From an uncultured Clostridia bacterium (GTDB lineage: Bacteria; Bacillota; Clostridia; Christensenellales; Borkfalkiaceae): a stretch of DNA of 58,073 nucleotides. Made by a program: the position numbers and the translations under genes. The notes under the pieces were generated by a model. It ran no database searches and had not been told where the DNA came from. It saw nothing but the letters and a program-made list of their open reading frames with translations. Of this stretch, positions 52,119 through 58,073 are shown piece after piece (position 1 is the first letter of the stretch; the number at the start of each line of letters is the position of its first letter). The DNA lies in assembly GCA_947053655.1 (NCBI GenBank), contig CAMRTO010000008.1, positions 1-58,073 of the forward strand. Direction: 5' to 3'.

Positions 52119-53426
52119 ATGGACGTAATTTCCGCAATTTCTACAGCCTCCGGTACGGGCGGCGTGGCGATAATCAGGCTCAGCGGCGAGGGAGCTTTAA
52201 GCTTGGCTTCGCGCATGTTCGCGCCGGACGGCAAGACCGCCGTAGCCGACTTTTCGCCTTACCGCATGTATACGGGTAAAATTTACGGTGAAGGATTTAC
52301 CGACTACGGCATGTGCGTTTATTTCAGGGCTCCGAAGTCGTTTACGGGCGAGGACGTGGTTGAACTTCACTGTCACGGCGGTGTTGCTATCGCGCGCGGA
52401 ATACTTGCAAAAACGCTTGGCCTGGGCGCGCGGGCTGCCGAAAAGGGCGAGTTTACGAAGCGCGCTTTTTTAAACGGAAAGCTTTCGCTTTCGTCGGCGG
52501 AAGGCATGATAGATATGATAAACGCGGAAAGTCTTGCTTCCGTGCGCGCGGGTGAAATGCTTTATAACGAAAAGCTCTCCGCGGAAATCAAGAGTTTGCA
52601 GGACGCCCTTAAAGACGTGCTTGCGGCGGTTTCCGTCGACATCGACTATCCGGAGGAGGACGCCGGCGGCTTCAACGCGGCGGTTAACGCCGCGGCGATT
52701 GCGGAAATCGCGGACAAAATAGAGCGCCTTGCTTCCACGTACGGCGCGGGCAAGCGGGTTAAGGACGGCGTGACCGTCGCAATATGCGGAATACCCAACG
52801 TGGGAAAAAGCTCTCTTTTAAACGCGCTTTTGGGTTTTGAAAAGGCAATCGTTTCCGACGAGGAAGGGACTACGCGCGACGCCGTTGAGGGTGAATTGCT
52901 TATAAACGGAGTGAAATTTTCCTTCTTCGACACCGCGGGCATACGCGAAAATTCGGGCGCGGTGGAAAGCATGGGGATAGAGCGCGCCAAAAATATTCTC
53001 CGTTCGGCGGATATAGTTCTTTCGGTTGACGACGGGCGCGGCGAAGTCGATTTGTCGGACGCAAACGGCGAAATTTTACGTGTTTATAATAAATGCGATT
53101 TGAAAAGATCGGCGAAACGCTTTGACGCGGAGGTATCTGCGGCGACGGGCGAGGGGCTGGAAGCTCTTAAAAATCTTATAGCCTGCAAAGCGATTGGCGA
53201 AACTTCGCTTGACAAGGTTTTTATAATAGAACGCCGACATTACGGGGCGCTTTTGAGGGCGGCGCAGTCGCTCCGCTCCGCGGCGGACAATGCGGGTAGT
53301 ATTACGCAGGATTTGATTGCGGTGGATTTAAAGGACGCCTGGGACGCGCTGGGTGAAATAACCGGTGAAACCGCAAGCGAGCAGATAATAAACACCGTAT
53401 TCGAAAAATTCTGCGTGGGAAAATAG
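52119..53426 (+). CDS. mnmE: tRNA modification GTPase MnmE
   Basis: Works with MnmG to modify U34 of certain tRNAs (cmnm5U). 435 residues from ATG 52119, which has AGGTG before it; a longer reading from 52068 is rejected. N-terminal formyl-THF-binding domain (STASGTGGVAIIRLSG, GEFTKRAFLNGKLSLSSAEG). G domain with GIPNVGKSSLLNAL near 222, DTAGIRE and NKCD. The C-terminal catalytic motif FCVGK keeps the essential Cys. Followed 13 bases later by a LysR gene. Confidence 0.96.
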   Translation: MDVISAISTASGTGGVAIIRLSGEGALSLASRMFAPDGKTAVADFSPYRMYTGKIYGEGFTDYGMCVYFRAPKSFTGEDVVELHCHGGVAIARGILAKTLGLGARAAEKGEFTKRAFLNGKLSLSSAEGMIDMINAESLASVRAGEMLYNEKLSAEIKSLQDALKDVLAAVSVDIDYPEEDAGGFNAAVNAAAIAEIADKIERLASTYGAGKRVKDGVTVAICGIPNVGKSSLLNALLGFEKAIVSDEEGTTRDAVEGELLINGVKFSFFDTAGIRENSGAVESMGIERAKNILRSADIVLSVDDGRGEVDLSDANGEILRVYNKCDLKRSAKRFDAEVSAATGEGLEALKNLIACKAIGETSLDKVFIIERRHYGALLRAAQSLRSAADNAGSITQDLIAVDLKDAWDALGEITGETASEQIINTVFEKFCVGK

Positions 53427-53439
53427 GAGAGGCGCGCAT

Positions 53440-54330
53440 ATGAACAATCTCGAACTTTACAAAGTGTTTTACTGCGTCGCAAAGTGCGGCTCGCTTACAA
53501 AAGCCGCGCAGGAACTTTATATTTCCCAACCCGCCGTTTCGCAGTCGGTAAAGCAGTTGGAAGGATTGTTGGGCGTAACGCTGTTTAACCGTACGCACAG
53601 GGGCATGGAGCTTACGTCCGCGGGCGGCAAGCTTATTTATAAAAAGGTTGAGGACGCGCTGTATCTTATAGAGGAAGCCGAAAACAGCATTTCCGAACTT
53701 AAAGACACGCCTTGCGGGACTTTGAGAATAGGCGCTACGGACTGCATTTTTTCACACGTGCTTGCGGATAAAATCGCCAAATTCAGCGAAAAGTATCCGT
53801 CCGTCAGACTCGAACTTATTTCCGCAACTTCGCCTGAAACCGTAGCGCAGCTAAAGGACGATAAATGCGACATTGCATTTTTAAATCTGCCGGCGGAGGA
53901 CGACGGCATAAAATTGCTTGATACAGTGGCGCATCTTAACGATATATTCGTCGCAGGAAAAAAATTTTCGGAGATAGAGGGGCAAACGCTTCCTTTAAGC
54001 GGATTAAGAGAATTTCCTCTCATGATGATAGAGGAAAACACCGTCGCACGAAAAACCTTGAATTCTTTCACAAAGACCCTCGGCATAGATTTACAGCCCG
54101 ACGTAGAGGTTGCAAACTGGGATTTTATGGTAAAGCTTGCCGTAAAAGGAATGGGCATAGGCTGCGTTCCCCGCGAGTACTGTATAGAACAGCTTCTGTC
54201 GGGAGAGCTTTTCGAGGTGAAAACCTCGCCTGCGCTTCCCGTGCGCGGCGTGGGTATAGCGCTGCCGAAAAACGCGTCCGCCACATACGCGGTAAAACAG
54301 TTTATAAAACTGTTCGACGGCGAGACTTGA
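53440..54330 (+). CDS. LysR-type transcriptional regulator
   Basis: 296 residues. N-terminal winged HTH with VAKCGSLTKAAQELYISQPAVSQSVKQLE (about 14-42) and LFNRTHRGMELTSAG. The periplasmic-binding-like effector domain spans 90-296, with SPETVAQLKDDKCDIAFLNLP. It resembles the CysB/CbbR-like branch, but the effector and target are unknown. GGAGAGG precedes the ATG. It runs on from mnmE; no divergent target gene is present, which is unusual for LysR regulators. Confidence 0.9.
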   Translation: MNNLELYKVFYCVAKCGSLTKAAQELYISQPAVSQSVKQLEGLLGVTLFNRTHRGMELTSAGGKLIYKKVEDALYLIEEAENSISELKDTPCGTLRIGATDCIFSHVLADKIAKFSEKYPSVRLELISATSPETVAQLKDDKCDIAFLNLPAEDDGIKLLDTVAHLNDIFVAGKKFSEIEGQTLPLSGLREFPLMMIEENTVARKTLNSFTKTLGIDLQPDVEVANWDFMVKLAVKGMGIGCVPREYCIEQLLSGELFEVKTSPALPVRGVGIALPKNASATYAVKQFIKLFDGET

Positions 54331-54355
54331 TTTTTTACAAAACACGTGTTAAACT
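54327..54355 (+). promoter_or_regulatory. Promoter of holA
   Basis: TTGATT (54327-54332), 17-bp spacer, TAAACT (54350-54355). The ATG is 8 bases further and has no Shine-Dalgarno sequence, so this leader would be 0 to 2 nt. The -35 overlaps the LysR stop codon. Confidence 0.5.
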
Positions 54356-54363
54356 TTTATTAA

Positions 54364-55350
54364 ATGAAATTTACCGAACTTAAAAACGACATATCGGACG
54401 GGGCAAAAAGCATTTACCTTTTGGAGGGCGACGACGCGTATTTCCGCATGAAGGGCGAGGAAATGATTAAATCCGCCTTCCTGCAAATGCCCGAGCTCAA
54501 CTTTTCGTCATTCGACGGAGAGTCGCTTAAAGGTGCGCAGATAAGCGCGCTGACTTCCGCATTGGAAAGCTTCCCGTTCATGTCGGAAAAAAGAATAATC
54601 AAAGTTTCCGGCTTTTATCCCACCGAAAGCGAATACGAAACGCATTTAAAAAAGATATTCGAAAATTTTCCCGCTACGTCTGTATTGATTATCGTCAACG
54701 CAGAAACAAAAAAGGGCGTGGATTTAAAGCGCAAGCACGCCGTAACTTACGTGGACTGTAACCGCGCCGACGAGGAAACGGTTGCAAAATGGGCTTATCT
54801 GACGCTTAAACGCGCGGGGATAACGTGTTCCGTCGACGTCTGCGCCATGATAGCCGGTTACTGCCTTTGCAACATGTCGCGCGTTGCGCTGGAAGTGGAA
54901 AAGCTTATCGACTACAAGATAAGCGGAGAGCTTACGCGCGAGGAGGTCGAGGCGCTTGTCTATAAGGACGCCGATTACAGAATTTACGAAATGACCAACG
55001 CCGTCGCCCGCCGCGATTACGTCAGGTATTGTGCGGTACAGAGCGAGCTGGTTCAAAAAAGCGGCGACGAAGCCGCGGTTTTGTCGGGGTTGTTTTCCTA
55101 TTTCAAAAATTCGCTTACTATGCTTTCGGCGAGCGGGAGCGACGCAGAGGTTGCCAAGCTTTTGAAAATGAAGGAGTACGGCGTAAAAAAGGGCAGGGAA
55201 CAGGCGCGCGCCATAGGGGAAGAAAATTTAAAAAAGTTTGTCGCGTACGTCTATTCCGCCGTGTCCGACATAAAAACGGGACGCACTTCGCCGAAAAACG
55301 CGTTGCAGAACGTAAATAATTATCTGTTTTTTTGCGGAACACGAAAATAA
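54364..55350 (+). CDS. holA: DNA polymerase III delta subunit
   Basis: 328 residues, clamp-loader delta. Typical start IYLLEGDDAYFRMKGEEMIKSAF, the mid segment SEKRIIKVSGFYP, and the C-terminal collar with DIKTGRTSPKNALQNVNNYLFF. Delta opens the sliding clamp and lacks ATPase motifs, as here. No ribosome-binding site is visible before the ATG. It usually sits near rpsT/comEC; here it follows a LysR gene. Confidence 0.93.
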   Translation: MKFTELKNDISDGAKSIYLLEGDDAYFRMKGEEMIKSAFLQMPELNFSSFDGESLKGAQISALTSALESFPFMSEKRIIKVSGFYPTESEYETHLKKIFENFPATSVLIIVNAETKKGVDLKRKHAVTYVDCNRADEETVAKWAYLTLKRAGITCSVDVCAMIAGYCLCNMSRVALEVEKLIDYKISGELTREEVEALVYKDADYRIYEMTNAVARRDYVRYCAVQSELVQKSGDEAAVLSGLFSYFKNSLTMLSASGSDAEVAKLLKMKEYGVKKGREQARAIGEENLKKFVAYVYSAVSDIKTGRTSPKNALQNVNNYLFFCGTRK

Positions 55351-55387
55351 GGTCGGGTAAATACTTTATTTTTTTGAAAATTAGTTA

Positions 55388-55393
55388 TATAAT
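55388..55393 (+). promoter_or_regulatory. Likely -10 box before cdaA
   Basis: TATAAT 33 bases upstream of the cdaA ATG; the -35 place is T-rich (TTTATT). CGGAG before the ATG gives a ribosome-binding site. Confidence 0.5.
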
Positions 55394-55426
55394 TGGTATT
55401 GGAAGATACTTTTTCGGAGCTTTGAA

Positions 55427-56248
55427 ATGAATATCTGGGAAACCTTGGGTCGCAACATAAAACGCAATTTCGGGACGGAATTTGCAGATAATTTACTGTC
55501 GTATATTTTGCAGTTCGTTTTGTTTTCCGTTTTGTACTATATGGTGTTCAAGGTAATAAAAAACAATAAAGCCGATAAATTTATGGCTATAATTGTTTTT
55601 TTTATTTTGTTTACGGGCATAGTTTTCGTGTTTACGCCCGTTCTCGAGCCGGAAATCTTCTTCGTCGTAGTCGCGTTGATAGCGATTATAGTGTTTACCA
55701 TGTTCCATACGGAAATAAAGCGTTCGTTGCTTGATTCGGGCGTCAAAAGCAGGGTTGTAAGCGTCACGGCGTCTGGTATAGAGCTGGTCATGGACGAAAT
55801 AGTCCGCGCCGTACAGAATATGTCCAAAAACGACATCGGCGCGCTGATAGTTCTTTCAAACGATAATCTGCCCGAGGGTATAATCGAAAGCGGTACGGTA
55901 ATAAACGCGCAGATTTCCTCGCAGATGATAGAAGCGGTTTTCTATCCCAAAGCGCCCCTGCACGACGGGGCTTTGGTAATAGAAGGAACCAAGCTTTTTG
56001 CCGCCGGTTGTTTCTTGCCGCTGGCGCAAAGCGAATTTCTGCCCAAGGAAATGGGCAGCCGTCACCGCGCGGCGCTCGGCGTTACGACGGTTGCAAGCGT
56101 TACCGCGATAGTCGTTTCCGAGGAAACGGGTATTATTTCGATAGTTAAAAACGGCGCGGTTAAGAAAAAATATGCCGACGCCACAGACATAAAGGAAGCT
56201 TTAAGCGATTATTACTGGTCTGATCTGACCGCGGAGAACAAGTTATGA
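55427..56248 (+). CDS. cdaA: Diadenylate cyclase CdaA
   Basis: Makes cyclic di-AMP from two ATP at the membrane, the essential osmotic and cell-wall second messenger of Bacillota. 273 residues: three N-terminal helices (about 20-40, 48-65, 70-90), then the DAC domain with APLHDGALVIEG (DGA motif, near 181) and GSRHRAALGVTT (RHR motif, near 208). The partner CdaR normally lies just downstream; here only a 36-residue stub overlaps the stop by 4 bases. Confidence 0.96.
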   Translation: MNIWETLGRNIKRNFGTEFADNLLSYILQFVLFSVLYYMVFKVIKNNKADKFMAIIVFFILFTGIVFVFTPVLEPEIFFVVVALIAIIVFTMFHTEIKRSLLDSGVKSRVVSVTASGIELVMDEIVRAVQNMSKNDIGALIVLSNDNLPEGIIESGTVINAQISSQMIEAVFYPKAPLHDGALVIEGTKLFAAGCFLPLAQSEFLPKEMGSRHRAALGVTTVASVTAIVVSEETGIISIVKNGAVKKKYADATDIKEALSDYYWSDLTAENKL

Positions 56249-56355
56249 AAAAGTTCGGCGAATTCCTGAAAAAATTTTTTACGACTAACATACCCGTGAA
56301 ATTGCTTGCCGTAGGTCTGGCGCTCGTTACGGTGTTTCTTATCAATATTCAGTAA
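56245..56355 (+). CDS. CdaR/YbbR-like N-terminal stub microprotein
   Basis: 36 residues, ATG overlapping the cdaA stop (ATGA). A basic start (MKKFGEFLKKFFTTNIP) is followed by one transmembrane helix (VKLLAVGLALVTVFLINI), the same layout as the first about 35 residues of CdaR/YbbR, which anchor it beside CdaA. All extracytoplasmic YbbR domains are absent, and the next 109 bases up to the aspartate kinase hold no continuation in any frame. A 7-bp hairpin (56364-56384) follows. It may be a decayed cdaR or a functional minimal anchor. Confidence 0.65.
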   Translation: MKKFGEFLKKFFTTNIPVKLLAVGLALVTVFLINIQ

Positions 56356-56464
56356 TATTGAAGCTTCCGAAAACCTGTCGGAAGTTTCCGGCATATTCTG
56401 TAATAGGCGGTAAACGCGCGTTTTGCGTTTATTTAAGTCCGAAAAAATCAAGCAGTGTATAAAA

Positions 56465-57793
56465 ATGTCAGTTAAAGTTTGCAAATTCGGCGGCACGTCC
56501 ATGGCGGACGGAAATATTATAGCCGCGATAAAAAATATAATAAAAAGCGACCCGGAGCGGCGTTTTATCGTCGTTTCCGCGCCGGGTAAAAGATACTCCG
56601 ACGATGTAAAGATTACCGATCTTTTATATGAATGCCACAAACAGCTTTTGACTAACGGTTCCTGCGGGGAAGCTTTCGCGCCGGTTGCGCGCCGTTTCCG
56701 CGATATAGTCGCTCAGTTGGGGCTGGATTACGATATCGTGTCTGTGTTGGAGCGGACGCGTCTTGAAATTGAGGAAAACGCAAGCGAGGATTTCACCGCG
56801 TCGCGCGGAGAATATCTTTCCGCGCTTATTATGGCGCAGACGCTGGGCGCGCGGTTTGTGGACGCGCAAGACGTTATTTTTTTCAAAGAGGACGGCTCGC
56901 TGGACGGCGACAAATCCTATAAAGCGGTAAACGAAGCCGTTAAGGGCGCCGAATACGCGGTTTTCCCCGGCTTTTACGGCAGGGGCGCGGACGGAAACGT
57001 AAAGACCTTTTCCCGCGGCGGCTCCGACATTTCGGGCGCGATAGTTGCGCGCGCGGTAAACGCTTCTCTTTACGAAAACTGGACGGACGTATCGGGCTTC
57101 CTCGCGTGCGACCCGCGCATTGTGGAAGGGTCGGAAAGGATAAAATCCCTTTCCTATAAAGAACTGCGCGAGTTAAGCTACATGGGCGCAAACGTACTCC
57201 ACAGCGAGTCGATTTTTCCCGTACGTAAAGCAAATATTCCTATTAATATAAGGAACACCTTCCGCCCCGACGACGAGGGCACGCTGATATTGCCCACGTC
57301 GCGTTACATACTTGCGGGCAATACCGTTACGGGCATTGCCGGCAGAAAAAATTTCACTGTCATATTTATAGAAAAATCGCTTATGAACAGCGAAATAGGT
57401 TTTATACGTAAAGTTTTAACCGTTGTTGAGAGCGAGGGCGTGCCTATAGAGCATATTCCTTCGGGCATAGATACAATGTCGCTGGTTATGGAAAGCGGCG
57501 CGCTTGCAGGAAATAAGCTGGAAAGAATTATCGACGGAATAAAAAGCGCGGTCGACCCCGACGTTATAAGGGTCATAGAGGATATTGCCCTCGTTGCGAC
57601 GGTCGGTCACGGCATGTCGTCCTCGGTAGGAACCTCCGCAAGGCTTTTCAACGCCATAGCGGCGGCGGACGTAAACATTAAAATGATAGACCAGGGCTCA
57701 AGCGAGTTGAATATCGTCGTCGGCGTAAAAAACGAAGATTACGAGCGTTGCATTAAAGCAATTTATGCCGAATTTTTTAAAAAACGGGTGTAA
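56465..57793 (+). CDS. lysC: Aspartate kinase
   Basis: Phosphorylates aspartate, the first step to lysine, threonine and methionine. 442 residues from ATG 56465. Kinase motifs KFGGTSMADG at the start and FSRGGSDISGAIVARA near 200; two ACT domains at the end (about 300-442, with IEKSLMNSEIGFIRKVLTVVE and VGHGMSSSVGTSARLF), so feedback-controlled. The ACT layout and length fit the monofunctional class III/LysC type. A longer reading from 56423 lacks support. A weak ribosome-binding site. The homoserine it helps supply feeds metA. Confidence 0.93.
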   Translation: MSVKVCKFGGTSMADGNIIAAIKNIIKSDPERRFIVVSAPGKRYSDDVKITDLLYECHKQLLTNGSCGEAFAPVARRFRDIVAQLGLDYDIVSVLERTRLEIEENASEDFTASRGEYLSALIMAQTLGARFVDAQDVIFFKEDGSLDGDKSYKAVNEAVKGAEYAVFPGFYGRGADGNVKTFSRGGSDISGAIVARAVNASLYENWTDVSGFLACDPRIVEGSERIKSLSYKELRELSYMGANVLHSESIFPVRKANIPINIRNTFRPDDEGTLILPTSRYILAGNTVTGIAGRKNFTVIFIEKSLMNSEIGFIRKVLTVVESEGVPIEHIPSGIDTMSLVMESGALAGNKLERIIDGIKSAVDPDVIRVIEDIALVATVGHGMSSSVGTSARLFNAIAAADVNIKMIDQGSSELNIVVGVKNEDYERCIKAIYAEFFKKRV

Positions 57794-57796
57794 TTA

Positions 57797-57961
57797 ATGG
57801 TAGCTGTAATAGTTTTATGCGTAGTCACCAGCGTGCTTGTCATTGCGGACGTGATACTTGTCTACAGTCTGCGCGTACTTAATAATAAAGTGGTAAAGCT
57901 GCGCTTTAAAAAACCTTTTCGCAAAACGCGCGACAAATCCGCACAAACTCCGGAAAAATAA
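57797..57961 (+). CDS. Small single-helix membrane protein
   Basis: 54 residues: a hydrophobic N-terminal helix (about 2-26, MVAVIVLCVVTSVLVIADVILVYS) and a basic tail (KVVKLRFKKPFRKTRDK), giving an inside C-terminus. No family recognised. It begins 3 bases after the aspartate kinase stop, so it is co-transcribed and perhaps translationally coupled. Its last codons lie in the terminator stem. Confidence 0.65.
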   Translation: MVAVIVLCVVTSVLVIADVILVYSLRVLNNKVVKLRFKKPFRKTRDKSAQTPEK

Positions 57962-57976
57962 TCCGGAGTTTTTTTA
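57947..57976 (+). terminator. Terminator
   Basis: A 7-bp stem (ACTCCGG / CCGGAGT, 9-nt loop) followed by T7. The stem begins inside the end of the small membrane gene. Confidence 0.9.
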
Positions 57977-57985
57977 TGTCGGTTT

Positions 57986-58073
57986 TGTCATTCTGCCGGA
58001 TATCATTGTCATTCCGAGGCTTGCCGAAGAATCTATCCTTTTCAGATCCTTCACTGCGTTCAGGATGACACAG
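57986..58073. repeat. Dispersed intergenic repeat, cut by the window edge
   Basis: The sequence from TGTCATTCTG (57986) through TGTCATTCC (58007-58015) to GGATGACA (58063-58070) has inverted ends. It contains the AGATCCTTCACTGCG-CAGGATGAC type of element that recurs between genes in many bacterial genomes. It is non-coding and may fold as RNA. Family assignment is from general recognition; copies cannot be counted here. Confidence 0.55.

Noticed and set aside
56245..56464. Full CdaR hidden by a frameshift after the stub
   Set aside because: None of the three forward frames between 56356 and 56464 continues with YbbR-like sequence, and aspartate kinase begins at 56465.
1..58073. CRISPR arrays, insertion sequences, prophage or defence islands
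   Set aside because: I saw no regularly spaced repeats, transposase or integrase catalytic domains, phage structural genes or known defence genes; the only integrase-like signal is the non-catalytic domain in 5563-6588.

Overview
The window looks like chromosome of a low-to-mid GC anaerobic member of the Bacillota, most likely a clostridial gut-type lineage. Supporting signs are a one-piece pyruvate:ferredoxin oxidoreductase, a SAM-I-type riboswitch over metK, the secG-rnr-smpB cluster, an ECF transporter core followed by truA, CdaA, a NadD-YqeK fusion, DUF1540 and DUF1934 proteins, and many sigma-A promoters with 17-bp spacers. I cannot place it at genus level. I see no prophage, insertion sequence, CRISPR array or defence island. 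Gene density is high and almost everything is housekeeping or conserved-hypothetical.

Left part (1-20270). A duplicated tRNA 5'-end fragment sits at the edge. Next comes a leftward SAM-riboswitch operon (GNAT acetyltransferase, metK, comF). Rightward genes encode a PflX-like radical SAM protein, an ABC-F ATPase and an unusual membrane protein. Then follow glyQS (leftward), fhs, a Sel1-repeat protein, glnS, a CvpA-like membrane protein, a DUF1540 microprotein, rplI, a leftward nudix-lemA-DUF2207 operon, a UDP-sugar pyrophosphorylase and a secreted HtrA-like lipoprotein protease.

Middle part (20270-43140). A leftward block holds secG, rnr, smpB, metY and metA, the last two being the acetyl-homoserine route to homocysteine. 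It is followed by an EamA transporter, gpmI, a small Xre regulator with a clear operator-promoter region shared with a membrane/coiled-coil gene, and the glycolytic pgk-tpiA pair. Rightward genes follow: a lipoprotein, tyrA, DUF1934, an MBL-fold hydrolase, a divergent Rho, obgE, yhbY, nadD-yqeK, rsfS, a DeoC homologue lacking its Schiff-base lysine, pgi and an alpha/beta hydrolase.

Right part (43140-58073). A Cys-rich protein and a second Xre regulator are divergent across an inverted repeat. Then come the long leftward nifJ, a fused EcfA1-EcfA2 with ecfT and truA, a membrane protein, mnmE, a LysR regulator, holA, cdaA with a 36-residue CdaR-like stub, aspartate kinase and a small membrane protein. 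A dispersed-repeat fragment lies at the right edge.

How it fits together: glycolysis (pgi, pgk, tpiA, gpmI) leads to PFOR for fermentation. metA, metY, metK and fhs feed methionine, SAM and one-carbon metabolism, with the metK operon sensing SAM. obgE, yhbY, rsfS, rplI, rnr, smpB, glyQS, glnS, truA and mnmE serve ribosomes and translation. The most unusual items are a Rho homologue without its usual catalytic residues, the DeoC pseudoenzyme candidate, the CdaR stub, the integrase-like domain on a membrane protein, the two Xre switches, and a set of genes whose TATAAT box lies exactly 6 nt before an ATG without a Shine-Dalgarno sequence (probable leaderless mRNAs).
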